Source: a virus. From it: a DNA stretch of 21,146 nucleotides. The translations under genes and the position numbers were made by a program. The DNA is taken from IMG/VR virus record IMGVR_UViG_3300024346_000617, positions 1-21,146 of that record; one strand, given 5' to 3'. The notes under the pieces are model-generated. The model was not told the origin of the DNA and made no database searches. It worked only from the letters and a program-made list of their open reading frames with translations. This document shows, piece by piece, positions 15,301-20,372 of this stretch (the stretch's first letter is position 1; every line of letters begins with the position of its first letter).

Positions 15301-15753
15301 TGGTGCGAACCTGACCGCATATATTATGCTCGCCACTGTTGTCGCGTAAGACGTAAGCAATGAACCATTTCGTGAGTTTATTCTTGCTATATTTACAGAA
15401 GAAATGTCGTTGTATAGGTCAAAAAATCCTACAATCATAGTGCTATCCCCATCTGAGTCAGCGTCGTATATATCTCCGGCTGCCCCAACAGCTCTTCTAG
15501 CTCCTAATAAGTCTGTCCCCATTGGGTCGGGGTTGAAAGCCGAAAGAAGAGTTAAGTCATTGTTAAGTCCAATAACTCCATTTACTGTTCTTGATATAGG
15601 GGCTCTATATGTGAAGCTTGGGTCTGTTAAAAGTCCTACCTGCTCAAACTCATATAGGCCATATGTTGCTGCGTCATCTGCTATCTTGAATGCGATTTGG
15701 TCGCCTTCTTCTGGTTGCGAATAAAACTTCATCGTGAGTTTTCTTTCTGCCAT
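12397..15753 (-). CDS. Very large tail protein with delta-60-like propeller repeats
   Basis: An 1118-residue protein, the largest in the window. Residues about 85-440 contain repeats resembling the delta-60 (DUF5122-type) beta-propeller blade: a VYIGGNF or IYVGYT strand, a short loop, then a VARFETDGTLD strand. Copies with 'aRiNsrnGsL', 'akiNGDGTLDmaF', 'ARFETDGTLDATW' and 'aKLNqfGvweellaF' lie near residues 120, 172, 226 and 283, with VLGGNF near 402. Residues 440-1118 are beta-rich with helical segments and hold a fibronectin-like stretch (ESRWVRVRAQNYNGTATASNPMSLYHV). Propellers in tail proteins commonly mediate carbohydrate binding or act as spike scaffolds. The gene starts 1 nt after the neck-protein stop and is coupled to the next gene by TAATG. 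A tail-tip or host-binding role is inferred; the size and repeat type are seen directly. Confidence 0.65.
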   Translation of the reverse strand: MAERKLTMKFYSQPEEGDQIAFKIADDAATYGLYEFEQVGLLTDPSFTYRAPISRTVNGVIGLNNDLTLLSAFNPDPMGTDLLGARRAVGAAGDIYDADSDGDSTMIVGFFDLYNDISSVNIARINSRNGSLLTSYATTVASIIYAVRFAPGDGGSFYIGGEQTLWNGTSIKQFAKINGDGTLDMAFRANVAATGLFNSTTIVTKITVEPDTGRIYVGYTNSTGGGRVARFETDGTLDATWTITSCTNSTGYGRVYIRAITKDPGTADVYIGGNFETCNTNTSRLVAKLNQFGVWEELLAFTGGSDCKAICLQGGSLYPFMLIATDANAVMSFADPLETTYGMAGLGITAVDAATGLVNDYFMSRIGTGISSPNYVEGGIYDIQIIENPGTPYGRGGTFVVLGGNFKKFGPYRAENIISFEWFNEFDAPFVINQNTPFDSQNFDTIRFLDGSIIYRVISSRLRPGGAVSDQYTTHCLALGRFQTARGMNTTTNYYLDDSIYPAVDKWHINRNIEIGEYKINKTSVSFEFDPLYPAAAQGSISLAIGNLYNPDTNFFYYDGLLIQFTEDGDPGTVKLDINMKQNLAVFLEEWMDTVVYPNLIAATRELGTTGKPGIRDFYYNITIVENVVTLELNNPLWENWLIAIPDFEEPAIIPNVTDAIEWRSALAHTYWNTYKKFNLEWQVVNFYYVNLKYGYYSFDTSFYGSTINLALDDGGPFVPPIVPRIISFIDIVQLLGEIELFDLDELLANARLALTRSPILQKSIGTQSSTVFDIYSFIGNIEDIAPLSYSITKQKMVPSQTALYIDLANIVKEDLEADITGFLSDTPVMQLGENESRWVRVRAQNYNGTATASNPMSLYHVMDGFVTPLELNGTPESINNFPRILTPHTNIIARGSAPRLYYRNRDVAVMYAISDGFYIVIEPNVFVSQNDQYYNSIDVATYLGANNQVIFGIVYMDELEEIITYEAYDECRYDNYELIFKNKWGVLESISMSKKTTKQLNISGDDYLRSIVDMNGDYDINRHTKKQLNVTGYEEWTLNTPFIPEYMNESIKEAMLSEEIWIRSSGYFSFGELVRTDYAYPAIRMDQSLAYKTNLNDKNIQYTIKVRLSHNEIKNIR

Positions 15754-15754
15754 C

Positions 15755-16237
15755 TTATTTGTTTATTTTTTTATCTTCTAGGCTGACATAAAAGTCAGTC
15801 CATATGCTTTCTGCGATATCGGTCGCCATTTTGTCTAATGTTCCATCGCTGAAAGACCTTTCTATAAATGGATTTCTCCTTATACCTTTTGTATATATCG
15901 AATATCTTAATGCCCATGGATTTATGCCCTTTGCGTTTGCCCATGCTTGGAGCGCCGATATTGGCGGCATCTTATCTTTATATCTGAACCGGCTGTTTTT
16001 ATTTTCAATATAAGATGACTTTGCACCATTTACTCCTTCATTTATATATGTTCCATGCTCAGCCATATATATACCAACATTCGCGGTTCCGTTTTGGTCG
16101 AACTCTATCTCGCCAGTTATCGAGTCTCTTAATGAGCCAGAAAAAGAAGGTGCTTGTTCTTTAAGCGTCGCTTCTATAAGGCTCGCATAGTCTTGTAGAG
16201 TCTTATAGTAGTTTTTTTGTTGGTCTTTTAACTGCAT
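15755..16237 (-). CDS. HK97 gp10-like neck / tail-completion protein
   Basis: A 160-residue protein that resembles the HK97 gp10 family of head-tail joining or tail-completion proteins: helix 1 (YYKTLQDYASLIEATLKEQAPSFSGSLRDSI), a beta hairpin (EIEFDQNGTANVGIYMAEHGTYINEGVNG), a loop, then LQAWANAKGIN and the IRRNPFIERSFSD segment. The APSFSGSLRDSI and YINEGVNG motifs are the most telling. It overlaps the upstream gene by 10 nt, so the two are translated together, as expected for two completion proteins acting at the head-tail interface. The next gene begins 1 nt after its stop. Confidence 0.75.
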   Translation of the reverse strand: MQLKDQQKNYYKTLQDYASLIEATLKEQAPSFSGSLRDSITGEIEFDQNGTANVGIYMAEHGTYINEGVNGAKSSYIENKNSRFRYKDKMPPISALQAWANAKGINPWALRYSIYTKGIRRNPFIERSFSDGTLDKMATDIAESIWTDFYVSLEDKKINK

Positions 16238-16683
16238 GGGCTGATGATGTCATTTTGTGTAGCGACTGTAATCTGAACAACCCATCCATCAAGAAGATTT
16301 GTATGTTTCAGTATAAGAGGAGTTGCAGTTCCTACGCTTAAAAGTGTGATGGCCGTTCTAGTGTTGTTTAGCCTAGTTATTAAAAAGTTAAGTGCATAGT
16401 CGCATAAATTTAAGTTGTCTATCTCATTATCGTTGCCAGCAAACTTGTCTTCCTCCTGAAATTTTGATATGTTCCTTTGGTCAAGGACTGCTATCTCAAA
16501 AGTATATGTGTTTTGTTGGCTGTTTCCGAACGCTCTCGATATAGGGTTTATATGTGCTATCGGTGGAATAGACTTTTTATATGTGTCCAACTCGCCAGTT
16601 CCGCCATGTATAATGGTGTGGATTTCCGTGCATTCCGAAAGTATCCCGTGAATCGTGTTAATGCAAGTATAATAATCGTTCAT
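16228..16683 (-). CDS. Tail terminator-like protein
   Basis: A 151-residue protein with an alpha/beta pattern like tail terminators: N-terminal helix (YYTCINTIHGILSE), a strand-turn-strand with IPPIAHINPISRAF, the beta strand TYTFEIAVLDQRN, helix DYALNFLITRLNN, and a C-terminal DGWVVQITVATQND strand. I recall this pattern in Bacteroidota phage structural clusters, and its position beside a gp10-like gene fits. Tail terminators cap the tube and connect it to the neck. Its ATG is preceded by the GTCTTAAA element with a 17-nt A/T-rich leader, so it probably opens the long tail unit that runs to 9902. Confidence 0.6.
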   Translation of the reverse strand: MNDYYTCINTIHGILSECTEIHTIIHGGTGELDTYKKSIPPIAHINPISRAFGNSQQNTYTFEIAVLDQRNISKFQEEDKFAGNDNEIDNLNLCDYALNFLITRLNNTRTAITLLSVGTATPLILKHTNLLDGWVVQITVATQNDIISPCS

Positions 16684-16700
16684 TTGATATGTTTATTTAG

Positions 16701-16726
16701 TTTAAGACAGATAAATCTTTTTTGTT
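16701..16726 (-). promoter_or_regulatory. Conserved AACAAAA/GTCTTAAA element, copy e (tail unit)
   Basis: AACAAAA begins at 16726, inside the TAA stop of the -1-frame chaperone extension, and GTCTTAAA covers 16708-16701 (18 nt from AAC to GTC). The ATG of the terminator-like gene lies 17 nt downstream after an A/T-rich leader, the same distance as in copy b. Confidence 0.65.
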
Positions 16727-16928
16727 AAGAACCTCTTTTTATGCGTGCTATGTCTAGCTGGCTCTTGCGGACAAAGAAGTTCATAAACGCTAAAAACTCT
16801 ATCGCTGGGCTCTGTCCAACCTCCTCTATTTTAAGGTAGTCCTCGTGAGCCGCTTGATAGAGCATGCTGTACCAAGAAAACTCTTCCTGGAATATGGCTT
16901 CGTCATTTACTATTTGGAGGCTATCTTC
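16725..16928 (-). CDS. -1 frame extension of the tail assembly chaperone
   Basis: A conserved-looking frame with no ATG at its beginning, entered by a -1 shift from the upstream gene. Sixty-seven codons remain after a slip at 16928, ending at TAA 16727-16725. The peptide (EDSLQIVNDEAIFQEEFSWYSMLYQAAHEDY...IEFLAFMNFFVRKSQLDIARIKRGS) is typical of a folded helical domain and resembles small chaperone-like partners I recall beside such genes in Bacteroidota phages. The likely site is G AAA AAG (16934-16928) within an AAG/AAA run of Lys codons. The long product would be about 249 residues. An independent start at the internal ATG (codon 22) would lose the conserved first helix. Confidence 0.6.
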   Translation of the reverse strand, partial: EDSLQIVNDEAIFQEEFSWYSMLYQAAHEDYLKIEEVGQSPAIEFLAFMNFFVRKSQLDIARIKRGS

Positions 16929-17473
16929 TTTTTCTTCTTCGTCTCTTTCTGGATATAGGTATTTGTAGCGTCCGATAACTCCTTTCCTAAACTTGAAAAA
17001 AAAAACATGGCTCCTAGAACTATTCTGAAATCTATATGCTTTAAGGTGTCGGCATATTTTGTTCCGTCATATTTTTCTATCGCATAAAGTTCTTTATCGA
17101 AGAATATGGTGTTTATCGCATCTTTCAGCATGTTCTGCTTTACAATAGGCCTATACAATATGGAGGCTATTCGGTGGAGCTGCTTTCCATCTTTTATATA
17201 TTGCTCCAAGTCGATGAACTCGTTTGTAGTTATCTTTTGTAGATTCGGTATAAAGCCCCACTCTTTTCCATCAAACTCAAATCGACTAACCAATGGTGGA
17301 ACAGTATCGAGCATATCGTTTATCTCTTTTAATATTTTATCGTTCTCTGCCTTTGGCCTGTCTGGGTCCAGGCCTAGCGTTTTTATTATCTCTCGCTCTA
17401 TTTTGCCATCGTCGCCCTTAAAAGTTTCTGATATAAGCTTTATGTGCATATACTTTTCTGTTGTAAGTCTCAT
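16910..17473 (-). CDS. Probable tail assembly chaperone, short form
   Basis: A 187-residue protein next to the large terminase (TAAATG junction). The pattern DGKEWGFIPNLQKITTNEFIDLEQYIKDG, then HRIASILYRPIV, then IDFRIVLGAMFFFSSLGKELSDATNTYIQKE resembles a Bacteroidota phage family usually followed by a small second ORF. This mimics the lambda gpG/gpGT arrangement, where a -1 shift adds a domain that binds the tape measure. The C-terminus is a Lys run (ETKKKKKIASK) encoded by AAG/AAA codons that could act as the slippery stretch. A T10 homopolymer at 17005-16996 is a second possible slip site. It is unusual that this gene sits beside the terminase rather than beside the tape measure. The function is inferred from layout and memory of the family. 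Confidence 0.6.
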   Translation of the reverse strand: MRLTTEKYMHIKLISETFKGDDGKIEREIIKTLGLDPDRPKAENDKILKEINDMLDTVPPLVSRFEFDGKEWGFIPNLQKITTNEFIDLEQYIKDGKQLHRIASILYRPIVKQNMLKDAINTIFFDKELYAIEKYDGTKYADTLKHIDFRIVLGAMFFFSSLGKELSDATNTYIQKETKKKKKIASK

Positions 17474-18718
17474 TTAATATACTTTTCTTTTTGTGTTGGA
17501 GGCTTTTAGCCTATGTGTGATGGCATATCTGAACGCATCTATGGTATGGTTATACATATCTATCGGACTATCAGCCTTTCTGTCCGACCATATATAGTTG
17601 TTTAGTTCTCTTATTATGTTTGTGCTAGATGAGTCAACCACAAGTTTATAGTTTTGTATCAGCTTTATGCCTTCCGCTATCGAACCAGCCCCTTTTACAC
17701 ATGGCTTTATATTTATACCGCTTCTTTTGAGTTCTTCAATAAGTCTTGGCTCTGCGCTATCTGCGATAACTTCTGTTCTTCCAACAATGCCTCTTATTAA
17801 GTTATATATCTCGTTTGTTGTTAAGTGTTCACCGTGCATCTCTTCTTTAAGATATATAGTTTCATTCTTTTTGTCAACCGCAACTCGTATCAGAGTGGAG
17901 GGGTCAGATTTAAACCCAAAATCCATTCCATATATATAATCTATATTGTAGTTAAAAGAACCGATAGACCAGTTTGAGAAGATAACTCCCTCCGCGGTAT
18001 CTAGCCAACCACCCATAATAACATGCTCAAACTTTTTTATATTTTTTTCTTTTACCCACTCGATTTCATTAATAAAAGATTGGTCGAGGTTATTCATGTT
18101 GTCTAGATATGTTGTATGCATATAGGAGACGTTACCTTTTGATGTGTTGGCACCCTCTTCTACTCCCATGCCCTCAAAAAACCGTTTATATACAAAATGC
18201 GTTTTAGTGGTCGGGTTCATTAACAATATAATCCGGTTCTGCCTGCCCTTTTGTCTTACAGAAAGTTGTATATCGTCAAAAGTTTTCTCGTCAATAAGCT
18301 CCTCAGCTTCATCTAGAATCCATGTGGTTACACCTTGCAATGATTTTAGCGATGCGGTTTGTATTCCCGATGCTGTTTTTATACCCTTAAACAAGATTTT
18401 ACTTCCAGTGAATATACATGTGATGGAGTCTTTTGTGATTTCAAAGTATTCTTTATATCCGGTCATCTCCAACTTTGACACAAATTCCGGAATGATGGAG
18501 ATATGGGCGGATTTCATAGTATATCGAGTGAATAATATGGTATGGTCTTTCTCAAAAAGCATAAGAAGGACCGCCCAGTACGAAACTGAGAAGGACTTTC
18601 CCGACCCACGTCCACCTGTTATTATAAAAAACCGGCTTTTATCTATAAAAAGGGGTTGATACTTTTCTGGTAGAACAATCATTTGCTTGCGTTTTTTATT
18701 AAATAGAACCATAACCAT
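17474..18718 (-). CDS. terL: Terminase large subunit
   Basis: The 414-residue packaging motor ATPase and nuclease. Walker A is GGRGSGKS (35-42). Walker B is WILDEAEE (133-140) with catalytic D136 and E137. The coupling motif LLMNPT is at 165-170. The nuclease domain shows D266 in YGMDFGFKSDPS, D320 in IADSAEPR and D394 in HTIDAFRYA, the three acidic residues expected of the RNase H-like fold. The length and the DEAEE/GMDFG pattern fit the PBSX/Terminase_3 group. The start at 18718 gives MVMVLFNKKRK; ATG codons at 3 and 13 are alternatives, and none has a Shine-Dalgarno. The small subunit lies 53 nt upstream and the chaperone gene starts immediately after the stop. All key residues are intact. 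Confidence 0.95.
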   Translation of the reverse strand: MVMVLFNKKRKQMIVLPEKYQPLFIDKSRFFIITGGRGSGKSFSVSYWAVLLMLFEKDHTILFTRYTMKSAHISIIPEFVSKLEMTGYKEYFEITKDSITCIFTGSKILFKGIKTASGIQTASLKSLQGVTTWILDEAEELIDEKTFDDIQLSVRQKGRQNRIILLMNPTTKTHFVYKRFFEGMGVEEGANTSKGNVSYMHTTYLDNMNNLDQSFINEIEWVKEKNIKKFEHVIMGGWLDTAEGVIFSNWSIGSFNYNIDYIYGMDFGFKSDPSTLIRVAVDKKNETIYLKEEMHGEHLTTNEIYNLIRGIVGRTEVIADSAEPRLIEELKRSGINIKPCVKGAGSIAEGIKLIQNYKLVVDSSSTNIIRELNNYIWSDRKADSPIDMYNHTIDAFRYAITHRLKASNTKRKVY

Positions 18719-18771
18719 ATAAGTTTTGGTCTAATAAACTCATATGCGAGCCATATCAATATATACCCCAT

Positions 18772-19062
18772 TTACCCTTCTTTTTTCTTTTCAAACGCAA
18801 TCAGGTCGGATATATTAAGGTCGTTGACCGTGAGACTTGTAGTTTGTTCTATAGATTGTAGTGGCTTTCCATATACATAGTTCATATAGAGCGTGATTGC
18901 TTTCATATCGCCCTGCTTAATCTTTTCTAACAGCTTTTGTGCAACCAAATTTCTATCTATATGTTTGTCTAGAAGGTTGATAATCTCTTGTTCCTCTGCT
19001 CTTTTCGGTCGGCCTGGCTGGTAGGACCGCCTACCTCCTCTGTTTTCTTTCTTTTCTTCCAT
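18772..19062 (-). CDS. terS: Terminase small subunit-like protein
   Basis: A 96-residue DNA-recognition component of the packaging machine, assigned by position directly before the large terminase and by pattern: a basic N-terminus (GGRRSYQPGRPKRA), a helical core (EEQEIINLLDKHIDRNLVAQKLLEKIKQGDMKAITLYMNYVYGKPLQ), and a C-terminal helix (NISDLIAFEKKKEG). The phrase 'GDMKAITLYMNYVYGKPLQ' is typical of small terminases. I chose the ATG at 19062. A longer frame from 19137 exists but would overlap the upstream gene by 58 nt, and its extra 25 residues look unlike a real N-terminus. The chosen start lies 17 nt after the upstream stop in an A-rich leader. Confidence 0.8.
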   Translation of the reverse strand: MEEKKENRGGRRSYQPGRPKRAEEQEIINLLDKHIDRNLVAQKLLEKIKQGDMKAITLYMNYVYGKPLQSIEQTTSLTVNDLNISDLIAFEKKKEG

Positions 19063-19079
19063 AACTGTTTTATTTTTGT

Positions 19080-19412
19080 CTAAGCAAATGCTGCTACTCT
19101 CTCGACCATCTTCCCTATTAACCCAGGACATGCGCATTTTTCAAGCTTGCTGCTGAACACATCGTTATATAGAATAAATAAAGCATCTAAGTCTTCGCTT
19201 TGGATGACCGGATTTGATTTGATTCTATTTACGAACGCAGACTCTTCTTTTGTGAAGTCTCTGTTTGATTTTAGCCACGGAAACATTTTGTTGAAGTTTA
19301 TCCTTCTTTGTTCGCAGCCTTCGCATTTATCTATGCCTAACACAGTTGTTGCCTTTTCTATAAGGTCTCCTAAGCCAGCCGATTTTAATGTTGGTTCTTT
19401 TTTCTTTGCCAT
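19080..19412 (-). CDS. Conserved Cys-containing phage protein of unknown function
   Basis: A 110-residue protein. The pattern LGDLIEKATTVLGIDKCEGCEQRRINFNKMFPW (residues 14-46) matches a small protein I recall in many Bacteroidota phages, normally with a Cys-x-x-Cys or Cys-Gly-Cys pair before RR..LN..FP. Cysteines C30 and C33 near the front and C93 and C95 near the end could bind one zinc ion. The second half (LDALFILYNDVFSSKLEKCACPGLIGKMVERVAAF) also matches that remembered family, which often ends in a paired-Cys motif and a short helix. Its function is unknown. It starts four nucleotides after the sigma-like gene's stop and precedes the small terminase. Confidence 0.7.
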   Translation of the reverse strand: MAKKKEPTLKSAGLGDLIEKATTVLGIDKCEGCEQRRINFNKMFPWLKSNRDFTKEESAFVNRIKSNPVIQSEDLDALFILYNDVFSSKLEKCACPGLIGKMVERVAAFA

Positions 19413-19416
19413 ATTG

Positions 19417-19917
19417 TTATTTTAAGTTTTGGTATTCTGTTTTTATTTTTTCTTTAATCTTTTTTATGCGTTGGTTTATCATCACGAAAGATATGCCGCT
19501 TTCCCTGCTTATGCATCTTTGGCTCTTTCCTTCTATAAAGTGAATCCTATAAAGCTTGGCATCAAATATGTCTAACTTGCTCACAGCGATTTCTAATGCT
19601 GACAGTTGCTTTGTTTTTTCATAGTCTATGTCCAAGTCATATTCTTCGTTTGGGTTGATGTGGTCTATCGCATCGCCTCGGTCGGTAAGCTTGTAGTCTT
19701 TCTTTGTGATGTGGTTGACATGCTTGTTGCGAAGGGACATGAATATATAGTTGTCGATGTTTTTGATATCGTCTTTTCTCCTATATATGTCGATGAGGAT
19801 TTCTTGGAGCAAGTCTTTTGTCAAGTCCTCATCGGCGCATATAATCTTTCCGAACCGTATCCATCTATTCCAGTCTTTACTATCGAACATTCGTTTTGAA
19901 TCGATTTGTAGCAACAT
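19417..19917 (-). CDS. ECF-like RNA polymerase sigma factor
   Basis: A 166-residue protein with the two-domain layout of small (group IV) sigma factors. The sigma-2-like part (about 15-75) has DWNRWIRFGKIICADEDLTKDLLQEILIDIYRRKDDIKNIDNYIFMSLRNKHVNH, with the usual DLxQEIxxxIY core and a following helix. A linker (76-105) is acidic. The sigma-4-like part (about 106-163) ends in a helix-turn-helix: ALEIAVSKLDIFDAKLYRIHFIEGKSQRCISRESGISFVMINQRIKKIKEKI. It may direct host RNA polymerase to the five conserved elements ahead of the structural genes. The start at 19917 overlaps the two-TM gene by 38 nt; an ATG at 19890 (MFDSKDW) would cut the overlap to 11 nt and may be the true start. A non-sigma HTH regulator is the alternative. 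Confidence 0.7.
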   Translation of the reverse strand: MLLQIDSKRMFDSKDWNRWIRFGKIICADEDLTKDLLQEILIDIYRRKDDIKNIDNYIFMSLRNKHVNHITKKDYKLTDRGDAIDHINPNEEYDLDIDYEKTKQLSALEIAVSKLDIFDAKLYRIHFIEGKSQRCISRESGISFVMINQRIKKIKEKIKTEYQNLK

Positions 19918-20101
19918 TAAGAGTTGTTGCTATAAAAAATATAGAAGCCGACTCAACATAGCTTATATTAAGACCGAAGATATGCAAGTTGATTATATGG
20001 AATATAGGTATCAATATGGCGAAACATATAATATATCTGGCCAACTGCATAGAAAGCCTCTTTTGTAAGCCTTCTTTCGGTATAAAAACTTTAATGTTCA
20101 T
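19880..20101 (-). CDS. Small two-transmembrane protein of unknown function
   Basis: A 73-residue protein with two hydrophobic segments, residues about 23-43 (YIICFAILIPIFHIINLHIF) and about 48-66 (YVESASIFFIATTLNVAT), and a basic N-terminal part (KEGLQKRLSMQLAR). It overlaps the upstream ORF by 11 nt and the sigma-like gene by 38 nt (or 11 nt with the later sigma start), typical of tightly packed phage genes. The topology would allow a holin-like or superinfection-exclusion role, but no endolysin is in the window and nothing proves either. Confidence 0.55.
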   Translation of the reverse strand: MNIKVFIPKEGLQKRLSMQLARYIICFAILIPIFHIINLHIFGLNISYVESASIFFIATTLNVATNRFKTNVR

Positions 20102-20363
20102 TTTTAAATATATCTTTTATGTCTCCACCTTTCTTTTCAATATAGGCAACAGTTTCCTCGTCCGCTTTTATTTTAAGGTCTCCATATCTTATAGAGTACC
20201 TGCCTTCCTCCATCTCAAAAAAGAGGATATCGGTATCTTCCTGATTTTCCTTTTCCTCATCGCTGGCATATTGGTTATAATATAGGAGTAGTCTGATATG
20301 CAGTGTGCCTCCTTGGCTCTCCCAGAATTCCAGGTTTCTTTTGTTTCTTTCTTCGTCAGTCAT
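20091..20363 (-). CDS. Small acidic hypothetical protein
   Basis: A 90-residue acidic protein (MTDEERNKRNLEFWESQGGTLHIRLLLYYNQYASDEEKENQ...). The second half has a short strand (DILFFEMEEGRYSIRYGDLKIKA) and a terminal helix (YIEKKGGDIKDIFKNEH). No family is recognised. It starts 9 nt after the methyltransferase stop with an A-rich leader (aataacacaATG), and its 3' end overlaps the next gene by 11 nt, so it belongs to the same operon. Reality as a gene is supported by that packing and by the absence of another frame. Confidence 0.6.
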   Translation of the reverse strand: MTDEERNKRNLEFWESQGGTLHIRLLLYYNQYASDEEKENQEDTDILFFEMEEGRYSIRYGDLKIKADEETVAYIEKKGGDIKDIFKNEH

Positions 20364-20372
20364 TGTGTTATT

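Noticed and set aside
18725-18760. Short inverted repeat ATATG/CATAT between the terminase genes
   Set aside because: Only 5 bp of A/T-rich stem, expected by chance in such sequence.
18772-19137. Longer version of the small terminase starting at 19137
   Set aside because: It overlaps the upstream gene by 58 nt, and its first 25 residues do not look like the family; the ATG at 19062 sits in an A-rich leader 17 nt after the previous stop.
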